A stretch of DNA of 64,000 nucleotides from assembly GCF_001270745.1 (NCBI RefSeq), contig NZ_KQ434753.1, positions 62,001-126,000 on the forward strand. Direction: 5' to 3'. Of this stretch, positions 51,037 to 60,076 are shown in pieces (within the stretch, counting starts at the first letter, position 1; each line of letters starts with the position of its first letter). A program made the translations under genes and the position numbers. A model generated the notes under the pieces. That model was not told the origin of the DNA. It ran no database searches and was given only the letters and a program-made list of their open reading frames with translations. The stretch is from Jiangella muralis (GTDB lineage: Bacteria; Actinomycetota; Actinomycetes; Jiangellales; Jiangellaceae).

Positions 51037-52308
51037 TCAGGGACCGAGCAACGACGCGGGCACCACCGCGATGCCATCGGGCCGACGGTAGGCGTGGCCT
51101 CCCGTCGTGACGACGGCGGCATCGGCGACGGTGGCCCCCAATACCGACCGGAGCCAGTTCAGATGGACGACATCTCGGTCGTCGACCGTGCGGGCGACCT
51201 TGGCCTCCAACGCCACGATGCGACCGTCCGGCCCGACGATGACGAAGTCCACCTCGTGGTCACCGTTGCGGGTCCGCAGATGGTGGACGCGCGCCTCGGC
51301 GGCCTGGGCATACACCCGCAGGCTGAGCGCCACCAGCGACTCGAACAGCGGACCGGTCATGGCCCGGCGCAGGCCGGCCGAGCCGACGGGCGTCGCGGAC
51401 AGCAGGGCCGTTTCGTCGAGGTCGAGCAGCCGTGCCGCCAGCGCAGGATCGGCGAGGTGGTGTTTCGGCGCCTGCGCCAGCCGGGTCGCCGGGTTGTCGA
51501 CCGGCAACCATGCCGGCAGCGGATCCAGCAACCACAGCTGCTCGAGCACGTCCCGGTACACGATCGTGGTGGTCTTGGCCGGCTTGTCCGACTCACCGGC
51601 GGTGGCGGCGTCGAGCACGGAGTTGTAGGACGCGCTGCTGGCGGTGGCCGCCGCATAAGCTGCGAGCCAGGCGCGGAGCGTGGCCGGACGGCGCACGCGG
51701 TGCCCCTGCTCGGCGAAGTCGTGCTCGACGACGCGCGTGAGGTATCCGTCGAGCTGCGCCCTCCGCGGGCGCGGGGCCAGCTGCCGGATTCCGGGGAACC
51801 CCGACCTGAGAATCTCCTCGACGTAGGCCGGCAGATCGAGGGTCGCATCGCCCGCGATCGCGCCGGGTGTCCCCGCCAGCAGTGCGGCAAGACTCACCGT
51901 CGGGCGGTCCGGCCCACGTTCCGCAAGGCTCATCGGTCGCATCCTGACCTGCACGATGCGACCGGCGCCGGAGTGCACGGGAGCCTCTGCCGGCGCCGCA
52001 CTCCCGGTGAGCAGGAAGCGGCCGGGTCGCCCGTCGCGGTCGACCGATCGGCGGACGAGATCCCAGACCGGTGGATATCGCTGCCACTCGTCCACCAGCA
52101 GTGTGCCGCCGACCCGATCGATGCGAGTCGGATCGGCGGCGACCAGCCGGCGTAGGTCCGGATCGTCCAGGGCCAGCCCTTCGGCGGCTCGTCGCCGCGC
52201 CGTCGCCGTCTTGCCCACGGCCTTCGGCCCTTCGACGGCGACGGCGGGCAGGCCTTGGAGGAACTCGTCGAGCTGGGCATCGACGATGCGGGGCAGGTAC
52301 TGAGCCAC
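51037..52308 (-). CDS. AAA ATPase with DUF4143 domain
   Basis: 423 aa. An AAA_14 ATPase (about 1-160; Walker A GPKAVGKTA, Walker B GTLLVDEWQRYP, sensor FLLTGSAAP) is followed by DUF4143 (about 200-400), a restriction-endonuclease-like domain with VDFVIVGPDGRIVALEAKVA, i.e. D...E-x-K. Related proteins occur in defence islands and as stand-alone genes; function is unproven. The GTG start faces an MFS gene across 89 bp with three 23-bp tandem repeats. It converges on the sortase-anchored protease. Confidence 0.87.
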   Translation of the reverse strand: MAQYLPRIVDAQLDEFLQGLPAVAVEGPKAVGKTATARRRAAEGLALDDPDLRRLVAADPTRIDRVGGTLLVDEWQRYPPVWDLVRRSVDRDGRPGRFLLTGSAAPAEAPVHSGAGRIVQVRMRPMSLAERGPDRPTVSLAALLAGTPGAIAGDATLDLPAYVEEILRSGFPGIRQLAPRPRRAQLDGYLTRVVEHDFAEQGHRVRRPATLRAWLAAYAAATASSASYNSVLDAATAGESDKPAKTTTIVYRDVLEQLWLLDPLPAWLPVDNPATRLAQAPKHHLADPALAARLLDLDETALLSATPVGSAGLRRAMTGPLFESLVALSLRVYAQAAEARVHHLRTRNGDHEVDFVIVGPDGRIVALEAKVARTVDDRDVVHLNWLRSVLGATVADAAVVTTGGHAYRRPDGIAVVPASLLGP

Positions 52309-52317
52309 CTTGCCAAG

Positions 52318-52376
52318 CTACCGTCAGCAGGCGTTCTACGCTACCGTTCGCAGACCACCTGCCCTACCGTTCGCAG
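52318..52376. repeat. Three tandem 23-bp repeats between divergent genes
   Basis: CTACCGTCAGCAG (52318-52330), CTACCGTTCGCAG (52341-52353) and CTACCGTTCGCAG (52364-52376) are spaced exactly 23 bp apart. They fill most of the gap between the starts of the AAA-DUF4143 gene and the MFS gene. Regular direct repeats in a divergent promoter suggest a regulator binding array. Confidence 0.7.
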
Positions 52377-52397
52377 GCCGTAAGGCGGCCTGGTGCG

Positions 52398-53702
52398 ATG
52401 ACGACATCGACGCGCTGGAAGGATGTCCAGGTGCGCCGGCTGCTGTTGGACCTTACGCCGCTCAAGGTCAGTGTCCCGTATCGCCGGCTCTGGATCGGCA
52501 TCACGCTGTCCGGCATCGGCACCCACCTGACCACCGTCGCCGTCGGGTTGCAGGTGTACGACCTGACCGGGTCGACGTTCCGGGTGGGGCTGGTCGGGTT
52601 GTTCGCGCTGGCGCCGCTGGTGGCGCTGGGCCTCTACGGCGGGGCGATCGTCGACGCGTACGACCGGCGGCGGGTGGTGATCGTCAGCTCGGCCGGCCTG
52701 CTGGCGGTGGCGACCGGGTTCGCGGTTCAGGCGTGGCTGGACCTCGGGAACGTGTGGCTGCTGTACGCGCTGGTCGCGGTGCAGAACGGGTTCTTCGCGG
52801 TGAACTCGCCCGCGCGGACGGCGATCATCCCGCGGCTGCTGCCCGGCCCGCTGCTGCCGGCGGCAAACGCGCTGGGCAGCATGTCGATGAGCTTCGGCCT
52901 GACGATCGGGCCGCTGCTGGCGGGCGTGCTGATCGACTCGGTCGGCTACGGCTGGACGTACAGCATCGAGGCGGTGCTGCTGACGTTCGCGCTGACGACG
53001 CTGCTGGCGCTGCCGCCGATGCCACCGCAGGGGACGGTGCGCCGGGCCGGGCTGCGGTCGGTGCTGGAGGGCCTGTCGTACCTGCGGACCCGGCCGAACG
53101 TGCGCATGACGTTCCTGGTGGACCTGTGCGCGATGGTGCTGGCGATGCCGCGGGTGCTGTTCCCGGCGGTCGCGGCGGCGGTGCTGGGCGGCGGGCCGAC
53201 GACGGTGGGCATCCTGGTGGCCGGGATGGCGGTCGGCGCGTTCCTGGCGGGGCTGTTCTCCGGGCCGCTGGGGCACGTGCGCCGGCAGGGCCTCGCCGTG
53301 GTGGTGGCGATCATCGCGTGGGCGCTGGCGGTGGTCGCGTTCGGCCTGGTGCTGCTCGTCGTCAGCGGCCCGGAGGACGGCGTCGTGCACTGGGCGCTGT
53401 GGCCGGCGGCGTTCTGCATGGTGCTGGCCGGCGCCGCCGACACCGTCAGCGCGGTGTTCCGGATGACGATCCTGCAGGCGGCCACGCCGGACGAGCTGCG
53501 CGGGCGGCTGCAGGGCGTGTTCATCGTCGTGGTGGCCGGCGGGCCGCGGCTGGGCGACCTCGTGCTCGGCTCACTGGCCGAGCTCAGCGGCGAGGCGTGG
53601 GCGGCAGTGCTGGGCGGGCTGGCCTGCGTCGCGATCGTCAGCGCGCTGGCGGTGACGCAGCGCCGGTTCCTCCGCTACGACGCCCGGCACCCCGAGCCCT
53701 AA
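52398..53702 (+). CDS. MFS transporter (EntS/MFS_3-like exporter)
   Basis: 434 aa with twelve predicted membrane helices and the MFS loop GAIVDAYDRRRVV between helices 2 and 3. The first helix region LWIGITLSGIGTHLTTVAVG and the whole pattern fit the MFS_3 group that includes the enterobactin exporter EntS. Substrate unknown. The ATG at 52398 is taken because the basic N-terminus leads directly to helix 1. It is followed within 9 bp by an epimerase-like gene. Confidence 0.86.
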   Translation: MTTSTRWKDVQVRRLLLDLTPLKVSVPYRRLWIGITLSGIGTHLTTVAVGLQVYDLTGSTFRVGLVGLFALAPLVALGLYGGAIVDAYDRRRVVIVSSAGLLAVATGFAVQAWLDLGNVWLLYALVAVQNGFFAVNSPARTAIIPRLLPGPLLPAANALGSMSMSFGLTIGPLLAGVLIDSVGYGWTYSIEAVLLTFALTTLLALPPMPPQGTVRRAGLRSVLEGLSYLRTRPNVRMTFLVDLCAMVLAMPRVLFPAVAAAVLGGGPTTVGILVAGMAVGAFLAGLFSGPLGHVRRQGLAVVVAIIAWALAVVAFGLVLLVVSGPEDGVVHWALWPAAFCMVLAGAADTVSAVFRMTILQAATPDELRGRLQGVFIVVVAGGPRLGDLVLGSLAELSGEAWAAVLGGLACVAIVSALAVTQRRFLRYDARHPEP

Positions 53703-53711
53703 GGTGACCGG

Positions 53712-54647
53712 GTGAGCGAACCGAACGTGTCGACGCACCGCGGCTGGGAGATCGTCCACCTCACGTCCGACGAGCTGAGCGTCGACGTCGTGCCGGGCAA
53801 GGGCGGCGACGTCACGTCGGTGCGCTGGCGCCCGCTCGACGTCGAGGTGATGTGGCGGACCCGGTGGGGGCTGCGCCCGCGCGGCGAGCACGTCACGACC
53901 GGCAGCAGCGAGGCGCTGCTCATGCAGGCCTACCCGGGCGGCTGGCAGACGGTGTTCCCGAACGCGGGCGCGCCGAGCCGGGAACACGGCGTCGAGTGGG
54001 GCATGCACGGCGAGGCCTGGCTGGCCTCCTACGACTGGACGGCGACCGGCCCGGCCGCCGTCGAGCTGCGCACCGACCTCGTCCGCAGCCCGTTCTCCCT
54101 CGTCAAGCGCATCGAGGTCGACGGGCCCGCGGTCACGGTGACGGAGACGGCAGGCAACGACGGCGCCGAGCCGGTCGAGGTGATGTGGAGCCAGCACCCG
54201 GCGTTCGGCGCGCCGCTGGTCGGCCCGGCGACGCGGGTCGAGGCGGCCGCGCGGACGATCTGGCTGGACCCCACGACGCCCGCGGCGTGGCCCGGCGACG
54301 GGTTCGATCGCGTCCCCGCGCCGGGGTCCGGGGTCAGCCGGCTGGCGTTCCTGTCCGACTTCACCGAGGGCCGGGCCGGCATCGTCAACGACGAGCTGGG
54401 GCTGCGGGCCGACCTCACCTGGGACACCGCGCTGATGCCGCACGCGTGGTACTGGCTGGAGGCGGGTGGGCGGGCCGGCTTCCCGTGGTACTCGGGTGCG
54501 TACGTGCTCGCGTTGGAACCCGCGACCAGCTGGCCCGACGCCGGGGTGGCGGGCGTGCGGTCGACGACGGGGACGCAGGTCACCATCGCTCCGGGCGAGG
54601 AGCGCACGGCGACGGTGACGCTGACACTCGGGCCCACGGCGACGTGA
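53712..54647 (+). CDS. Aldose 1-epimerase-like protein
   Basis: 311-residue galactose-mutarotase-fold protein. Candidate catalytic residues are His in HGEAWLASYDW and Glu in YVLALEPATSW, with QHPAFGAPLV in the middle. It has the usual beta-sandwich pattern and length. It may act on a sugar other than galactose. It lies between MFS and PLP-enzyme genes with gaps of 9 and 14 bp, so the three are probably one operon. Confidence 0.78.
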   Translation: MSEPNVSTHRGWEIVHLTSDELSVDVVPGKGGDVTSVRWRPLDVEVMWRTRWGLRPRGEHVTTGSSEALLMQAYPGGWQTVFPNAGAPSREHGVEWGMHGEAWLASYDWTATGPAAVELRTDLVRSPFSLVKRIEVDGPAVTVTETAGNDGAEPVEVMWSQHPAFGAPLVGPATRVEAAARTIWLDPTTPAAWPGDGFDRVPAPGSGVSRLAFLSDFTEGRAGIVNDELGLRADLTWDTALMPHAWYWLEAGGRAGFPWYSGAYVLALEPATSWPDAGVAGVRSTTGTQVTIAPGEERTATVTLTLGPTAT

Positions 54648-54661
54648 CCGATACTGGCGGC

Positions 54662-55720
54662 ATGTCGCACTCCCCCGCCACGCGTGTCGTCACCACCGGC
54701 CGTCCCGCCCGCGCGGCCGACGCCGCGTTGAACGAGCCGGTCACGTTCGCCTCGACGTTCCACGCCGGCGGCAACGTCGGCTACGGCCGCTACGGCAACC
54801 CGACGTGGACGGCGCTGGAGTCGGCGCTCGGCGACCTCGAGGGCGGCCGCGCGCTCGCGTACGCGTCCGGCCTGGCCGCCTCCGACGCCGTCATGTCGCT
54901 GCTGCCGGAGGGCGCCGTCGTCGTCGCGCCCGACTGCGCGTACCTCGGCGTGCTGGACCTGCTGCGCGAGCGGGCCACGCAGGGGCGGCTGACGCTGCGG
55001 CAGGTGGCGGTCACCGACGCCGACGGCATCGCCGCGGCGGCGAAGGGCGCGGCGATGGTGTGGCTGGAGTCGCCGACCAACCCGAACCTCGACGTCGCCG
55101 ACATCGCGGCGGCGGCCACGGCGGCCCGCGCGGCCGGCGCGCTCACCGTCGTCGACAACACGTTCGCGACGCCGCTGCTGCAGCGGCCGCTGGAGCTGGG
55201 CGCCGACATCGCCGTGCACAGCGTCACCAAGCTGCTGGCCGGCCACTCCGACGTCGTGCTCGGCGCGGTCGTGACGGCCGACGACACCCTGTACGACCGC
55301 CTCGACGCGCACCGCCGGCTGCACGGCGCGATCCCCGGCCCGATGGAGGCCTACCTCGCCGTGCGCGGGCTGCGGACGCTGTCGGTGCGGCTGGAGCGGG
55401 CCCAGGCCAACGCGACGGAGCTGGCGTCGCGGCTGCGCGCGCACCCGGCCGTGAACGTCGTGCGCTACCCCGGCTCCGGGACGATGTGCTCGATCGAGGT
55501 GGCCGGCGGCGCGGCCGGCGCCGACGCCGTGGTCGCGGCGGTCCAGTTGTGGGTGCACTCGACCAGCCTCGGCGGCGTCGAATCGTCGCTGGAGCGGCGG
55601 CGGCGCTGGCCCACCGAGAGCCCGGCGGTCGACGAGTCGCTGCTCCGGCTGTCCGTCGGCATCGAGGACGTCGAGGACCTCTGGGACGATCTGTCCCGCG
55701 CGCTCACGTCGGCGAGCTGA
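54662..55720 (+). CDS. Cys/Met metabolism PLP enzyme (cystathionine gamma-synthase/lyase family)
   Basis: 352 aa. The PLP lysine is in AVHSVTKLLAGHSDVVLGAV; other family motifs are YGRYGNPTWTALESAL, LESPTNPNLDVADI and DNTFATPLLQRPLELGAD. The family includes cystathionine gamma-synthase, cystathionine lyases and methionine gamma-lyase, which cannot be separated by eye. Length is a little short (usual 380-400). The 3' end overlaps the cydC end by 17 bp in convergent orientation. Confidence 0.88.
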   Translation: MSHSPATRVVTTGRPARAADAALNEPVTFASTFHAGGNVGYGRYGNPTWTALESALGDLEGGRALAYASGLAASDAVMSLLPEGAVVVAPDCAYLGVLDLLRERATQGRLTLRQVAVTDADGIAAAAKGAAMVWLESPTNPNLDVADIAAAATAARAAGALTVVDNTFATPLLQRPLELGADIAVHSVTKLLAGHSDVVLGAVVTADDTLYDRLDAHRRLHGAIPGPMEAYLAVRGLRTLSVRLERAQANATELASRLRAHPAVNVVRYPGSGTMCSIEVAGGAAGADAVVAAVQLWVHSTSLGGVESSLERRRRWPTESPAVDESLLRLSVGIEDVEDLWDDLSRALTSAS

Positions 55721-57440
55721 CCGGCCGCGACGCCCACCACAGGTCCTGGTAGGCGCCGTCGGCGGCGACCAGCTCGGCGTGGGTGCCGCGCTGCACGACC
55801 CGCCCGGCGTCCATCACCACGATCTCGTCGACGGCGTCCAGCCCGGCCAGGCGGTGGGTGACGACGACCGTCGTACGGCCACGGGTGGAGGCGAGCAGGT
55901 CGGTCATGAGGTCGTCGGCGGTGCGCGGGTCGAGGCCCTCGGTCGGCTCGTCCAGCAGCACGACCGGCGGGTCGAACAGCAGCGCCCGGGCCAGCGCCAG
56001 CCGCTGCCGCTGGCCGCCGGAGACCTGCCCGCCGGACTCGCCGACCATGGTGTCCAGCCCGCCCGGCAGCGACTCGACCCAGTCGCGCAGCCGGGCCGTC
56101 CCCAGCGCGGCCAGCAGGTCGTCGTCGGACGCGTCCGGCCGGGCGAGGCGCAGGTTCTCGCGGATCGACGTGTGGAACAGGTGCGCGTCCTGGGTGACGC
56201 CGGTGATGACGGCGCGCACGTCGTCGCCGTCGTAGTCCTGCATCGGACTGCCGTTCAGCAGCACGGTCCCGGCCGACGGCTCGATGAAGCGCATCAGGCA
56301 GGCCAGCAGCGTGCTCTTGCCGGATCCACTGGCCCCGACGACGGCGACCCGCCGGCCCGGCGTCAACGTGAGGTCCACGCCGTCGACCGCGTCGACGTCG
56401 GCGCCCGGGTAGCGGACGGAGACCCCGTGCAGCGCCACCGTCACCGGCCCGGACGGCGCCGGCAGCGCGGACGCGCCGGGCTCGGCCACCGGCGCCGGGG
56501 TGTCCAGCACGGCGAGCACCCGGCGCAGCGCCGACCGCGCCTCCAGCAGCCGCTGCACGGCCGGCACCAACGGCAGCACCGGCTCGAACGAGATCAGGGC
56601 GACCAGCGCGACCACCGGCACCATGACCCCGGCCAGCCCGCCGTCGTGGCGCGCGCCCAGCGCCAGCACCGTCACCGCGACCGTCGTCAGGCCCTGCACC
56701 AGCATCGCCGCGGCCCCGGCGAGCGCCGTCGTCAGCGCGGTGCGCCGCTCCAGCCGGGCCAGCCGCTCGCTGGCCCGCTCCGCGTCGGCCAGCGCCGTCG
56801 CCGTGGCGCCGAACACCGCGAGGTCGGCGCTGCCCTGCAGCAGGTCGGTGTGGTGCGCGGCCAGCTCGGCCCGGGTCGGCGCCAGCCGCCGGGCGGTGCG
56901 CCGCTCCGTCGCCACCACGAGCAGCGGGACGACCAGCCCGGCCAGCACCAGCCCGGCCGCCAGCACGACGGCCGCGGACGGCAGCACGACGGCGGAGAAC
57001 CCGATGGCGACCCCGGCCACCACGATCGCGGTGCTCACCGGCACCAGCACCCGCACGACGAGGTCCTGCACGGCCTCGACGTCGGACACCATGCGGCTGA
57101 GCAGGTCGGAACTGCGGTAGGCGGGCAACCCGGACGGCGCCAGCGGCACCAGCGCGTCGTAGACCCTTCCACGCAGCGTCGCCAGGGCCCGCAGGGCGGC
57201 GTCGTGGCTGGCCAGCCGTTCGGCGTAGCGGAACACGCCGCGGCCGGTCGCGAACCCGCGGACACCGACGATGGCCAGCGACAACGCGGCCAGCGGCGGC
57301 TGTTCGGCGGCCCGGGCCAGCAGCCAGGCGGCGGTGCCCATCAGCGCCAGCGCGGCCAGCTCGGTCGCCACCGACGCCGACACCGCGACCAGCAATCGGC
57401 CCACATGAGCCCGGAGCAGACCCGCCAGCCGCCGCACCAT
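55704..57440 (-). CDS. cydC: Cysteine/glutathione ABC exporter CydC
   Basis: 578-residue half-ABC exporter required for cytochrome bd assembly. Six membrane helices occupy about 1-310, and the ATPase has Walker A VGASGSGKST, signature QVSGGQRQRLALARA and Walker B VVLLDEPTEGLD. The ATG at 57440 overlaps the cydD stop (ATGA). CydDC exports cysteine and glutathione in E. coli; in actinobacteria the thiol may be another such as mycothiol. Last gene of cydABDC. Confidence 0.93.
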   Translation of the reverse strand: MVRRLAGLLRAHVGRLLVAVSASVATELAALALMGTAAWLLARAAEQPPLAALSLAIVGVRGFATGRGVFRYAERLASHDAALRALATLRGRVYDALVPLAPSGLPAYRSSDLLSRMVSDVEAVQDLVVRVLVPVSTAIVVAGVAIGFSAVVLPSAAVVLAAGLVLAGLVVPLLVVATERRTARRLAPTRAELAAHHTDLLQGSADLAVFGATATALADAERASERLARLERRTALTTALAGAAAMLVQGLTTVAVTVLALGARHDGGLAGVMVPVVALVALISFEPVLPLVPAVQRLLEARSALRRVLAVLDTPAPVAEPGASALPAPSGPVTVALHGVSVRYPGADVDAVDGVDLTLTPGRRVAVVGASGSGKSTLLACLMRFIEPSAGTVLLNGSPMQDYDGDDVRAVITGVTQDAHLFHTSIRENLRLARPDASDDDLLAALGTARLRDWVESLPGGLDTMVGESGGQVSGGQRQRLALARALLFDPPVVLLDEPTEGLDPRTADDLMTDLLASTRGRTTVVVTHRLAGLDAVDEIVVMDAGRVVQRGTHAELVAADGAYQDLWWASRPVSSPT

Positions 57441-59125
57441 CAGCCCACCTCCGCGGGCGTCGGCCCGGCGATGCGGCCGCGCTCCAGCGTCACGACACGG
57501 CCGGCGTCGAGGACCATCGCCGGGCGGTGCGCGACCACCAGCACCGTCCGGCCGGACATCAGCCGCGCGGTCGCCTCGACGACGACGGCCTCGCTCCCGG
57601 CATCGAGCCCGGCGGTCGGCTCGTCCAGCAGCAGCAACGGGGCGTCGCGCAGGAACGCGCGGGCCAAAGCGACGCGCTGGCGCTGCCCGGCGGACAGCCC
57701 GGCGCCGCGCTCGCCCAGCGGCGTCTCGTAGCCGCGCGGCAGCCGGCGGACGAACTCGTCGGCGTGCGCCAGCGTGGCGGCCCGCACGACCTCGTCGTCG
57801 GTGGCGCCGGGGCGGCCGAGCCGGATGTTCTCGGCGACGGTGCGGGCGAACAGGTGCGGCCGCTGCGGAACCCAGGCCAGCTGCCGCCGCCAGTCCTCCG
57901 GGTCGGACGCCGCGAGGTCGACGCCGCCGGCCAGCACCCGCCCGGACGTCGGCGGCACCAGCCCGAGCAGCACGTTCACCAGTGTGCTCTTGCCCGCGCC
58001 GCTGGGCCCGACCAGCGCGACCCGCTCACCCGGGGCGACGGCGAGCGTGACGGCGTCGAGCGCGGCCTCGTCGCGGCCGGGATAGCGCACCGTGACGCCC
58101 TCGAACCGGATGCCACCGGCGGCGTCGGGCGCGACGGCCCCGGCGACGGTCACCCGCGCCGGGCGCCCGTCCTCGGCGTCGACCACCGCGAAGCAGCGCT
58201 CCGCGACGGCCAGCCCTTCGGTGCTCGCGTGGAACTGCGAACCGAGCGCCCGCAGCGGCAGGTACGCCTCGGGCGCGAGCAGCAGCACCAGCAGCGCCGT
58301 CTCCAGCCCGAGCCCGCCGTTGAGCGTCCGCAGCCCGATCGGCACCGCGACCAGCGCGACGGACAGCGTCGCGACCAGCTCCAGCACCAGCGACGAGAGG
58401 AACGCGATGCGCAGCGTGCCCATGGTGGCCGAGCGGTGCTCGTCGGCGATACGGCGGACCTGCTCGGCCTGCGCCTTGGCCCGGCCGAACGCGCGCAGCG
58501 TCGGCAGCCCGGCGACGACGTCGAGGAAGTGCCCGCCGAGCCGCTCCAGCGCCCGCCACTGCCGCTCGGTGGCCCGCTTCGTCGACATGCCGACCAGCGC
58601 GCCGAAGATCGGGATCAGCGGCAGCGTGACCAGGATGATCACCGCGGACGCGAGATCGGCGACGGCGATGCGCACCAGCACCGCGAGCGGGATGACCGCC
58701 GCCAGGAACAGCTGTGGGAAATAGCCGGTGAACCACGGGTCCAGCGCGTCGAGGCCGCGGCCGAGCGTCGTCGTCAGGCCGCCGGTGTGCTGGCCGGACA
58801 GCCAGCCCGGGCCCAGCTCCTGGGTGCGCCGCAGCACCCGCCGCCGCAGCGTGGCCTTCACCGACGCCGCGGCCCGCTGCGCCAGCGCCTGCTGCGCCCA
58901 CGACAACCCGGCCCGGACCGCGAACACGCCGGCCAGCAGCGCCAGCGTCGCGGCGAGCGAGCCCGCGGACGGCCCGTCGAGGACGCCGTCGGCGAGCAGC
59001 CGGGCCAGCAGTTCGGCCTGCACCAGGATCGCGACGGCCGCCGCCACCGCCAGCAGGGTGAAGGCGGCGGCGACGACGCGGTAGCCGGGCAGTCCGGCCA
59101 GCAGCCGGCGGGCGAGCTGACTCAG
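57440..59125 (-). CDS. cydD: Cysteine/glutathione ABC exporter CydD
   Basis: About 561 residues, half-ABC exporter partner of CydC. Six N-terminal helices and an ATPase with Walker A VGPSGAGKST, signature GLSAGQRQRVALARA and Walker B LLLLDEPTAGLD. The start is uncertain: the protein should begin near LLSQLARRLLAGLPG, where the only placed initiator is CTG at 59125, overlapping the cydB stop as CTGA. ATG/GTG options lie far upstream inside cydB in another frame. The C-terminal ATPase is complete. It is translationally coupled to cydB and cydC. Confidence 0.88.
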   Translation of the reverse strand: MSQLARRLLAGLPGYRVVAAAFTLLAVAAAVAILVQAELLARLLADGVLDGPSAGSLAATLALLAGVFAVRAGLSWAQQALAQRAAASVKATLRRRVLRRTQELGPGWLSGQHTGGLTTTLGRGLDALDPWFTGYFPQLFLAAVIPLAVLVRIAVADLASAVIILVTLPLIPIFGALVGMSTKRATERQWRALERLGGHFLDVVAGLPTLRAFGRAKAQAEQVRRIADEHRSATMGTLRIAFLSSLVLELVATLSVALVAVPIGLRTLNGGLGLETALLVLLLAPEAYLPLRALGSQFHASTEGLAVAERCFAVVDAEDGRPARVTVAGAVAPDAAGGIRFEGVTVRYPGRDEAALDAVTLAVAPGERVALVGPSGAGKSTLVNVLLGLVPPTSGRVLAGGVDLAASDPEDWRRQLAWVPQRPHLFARTVAENIRLGRPGATDDEVVRAATLAHADEFVRRLPRGYETPLGERGAGLSAGQRQRVALARAFLRDAPLLLLDEPTAGLDAGSEAVVVEATARLMSGRTVLVVAHRPAMVLDAGRVVTLERGRIAGPTPAEVG

Positions 59126-60075
59126 AAGAACACCGCCGATCCGACGCCGACGCGGTGCCGGAACGTCCACCACATCCACGCCTGGACGGCGAGCAGGACC
59201 GGGACCAGCGGGGCGACGACGACCGCCAGCAGGTCGAGGGTGCCGGACGTGGCGAGGCCGTCGAGCAGCCGCGGCGCCGACGCGACGCCCGCGGCCAGCA
59301 CCGGCGCGGCCGCGGCGACGGCGGTGCAGACGTAGGCCCAGCCGTCGCGCCCACGCTCGTACAGCCGCAGCGCCAGCAGCACGGCCGCGGCGGCGGCGAC
59401 GCCCAGCACGGCGGCCGGCAGCGGCCGGTCGAGGCCGGCGCCGAACACGGGCGTGGCGACGGCGACGGCCGCCAGCAGCGCCAGCGCGGCCATACCGGAC
59501 CGGCGCACCGTGACGGCGGTGCGCGTACGGTGCCCAGGCGGCAGCCGCAGCGCGGCGAACACCGCGCCGTGCAGCGTGAACACGGCGACCACGACGGCCC
59601 CCCACAACAGTGAATACGGCCCGAACAGTGTCTCAACCCCTGGCCGCCCGTCCGTCGGCACCCCCTGGACGACATTTCCGAGCAGTAGCCCCCAGGCGAA
59701 CGGCATGGTCGTGCTGGCCACCACGACGACCCGCTCCCAGCCGCGCCGCCACGACGGCGACGGACGCCGGCTGCGGAACCAGATGCCGATGTCGCGCAGG
59801 ATCCACGACGCCACCAGCCCGACGACCACCGGGTAGTAGGCGGACAGCAGATCCTTCTCCAGCCCGGGGAACGCGCCGATCAGGATGCCGAACGTCGCGA
59901 CCAGCCATACCTCGCCGCCGAGCAGGAACGGCCCGAGCGCGGTCAGCAGCAGCCGCCGCTCCGGCCCGTCGCGCCCGATGCGACGCAGCGACGCGCCCAG
60001 CCCGAGGACGGCGCCGTCGAGCACCGACCAGCCGGTGACCAGCAGCCCGAGCAGGCCCAGCCAGAGCACGTCCAT
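59122..60075 (-). CDS. cydB: Cytochrome bd-type oxidase subunit II
   Basis: 317 aa, about eight membrane helices, N-terminus MDVLWLGLLGLLVTGWSVLD with the GxxxLDGAVLGLG helix. It pairs with CydA in the membrane. It is shorter than E. coli CydB (379 aa). The gene is 1 nt from cydA upstream and overlaps cydD downstream. Family assignment rests on order, topology and the GPFLLGGEVWLV segment. Confidence 0.88.
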   Translation of the reverse strand: MDVLWLGLLGLLVTGWSVLDGAVLGLGASLRRIGRDGPERRLLLTALGPFLLGGEVWLVATFGILIGAFPGLEKDLLSAYYPVVVGLVASWILRDIGIWFRSRRPSPSWRRGWERVVVVASTTMPFAWGLLLGNVVQGVPTDGRPGVETLFGPYSLLWGAVVVAVFTLHGAVFAALRLPPGHRTRTAVTVRRSGMAALALLAAVAVATPVFGAGLDRPLPAAVLGVAAAAAVLLALRLYERGRDGWAYVCTAVAAAAPVLAAGVASAPRLLDGLATSGTLDLLAVVVAPLVPVLLAVQAWMWWTFRHRVGVGSAVFF

Positions 60076-60076
60076 C

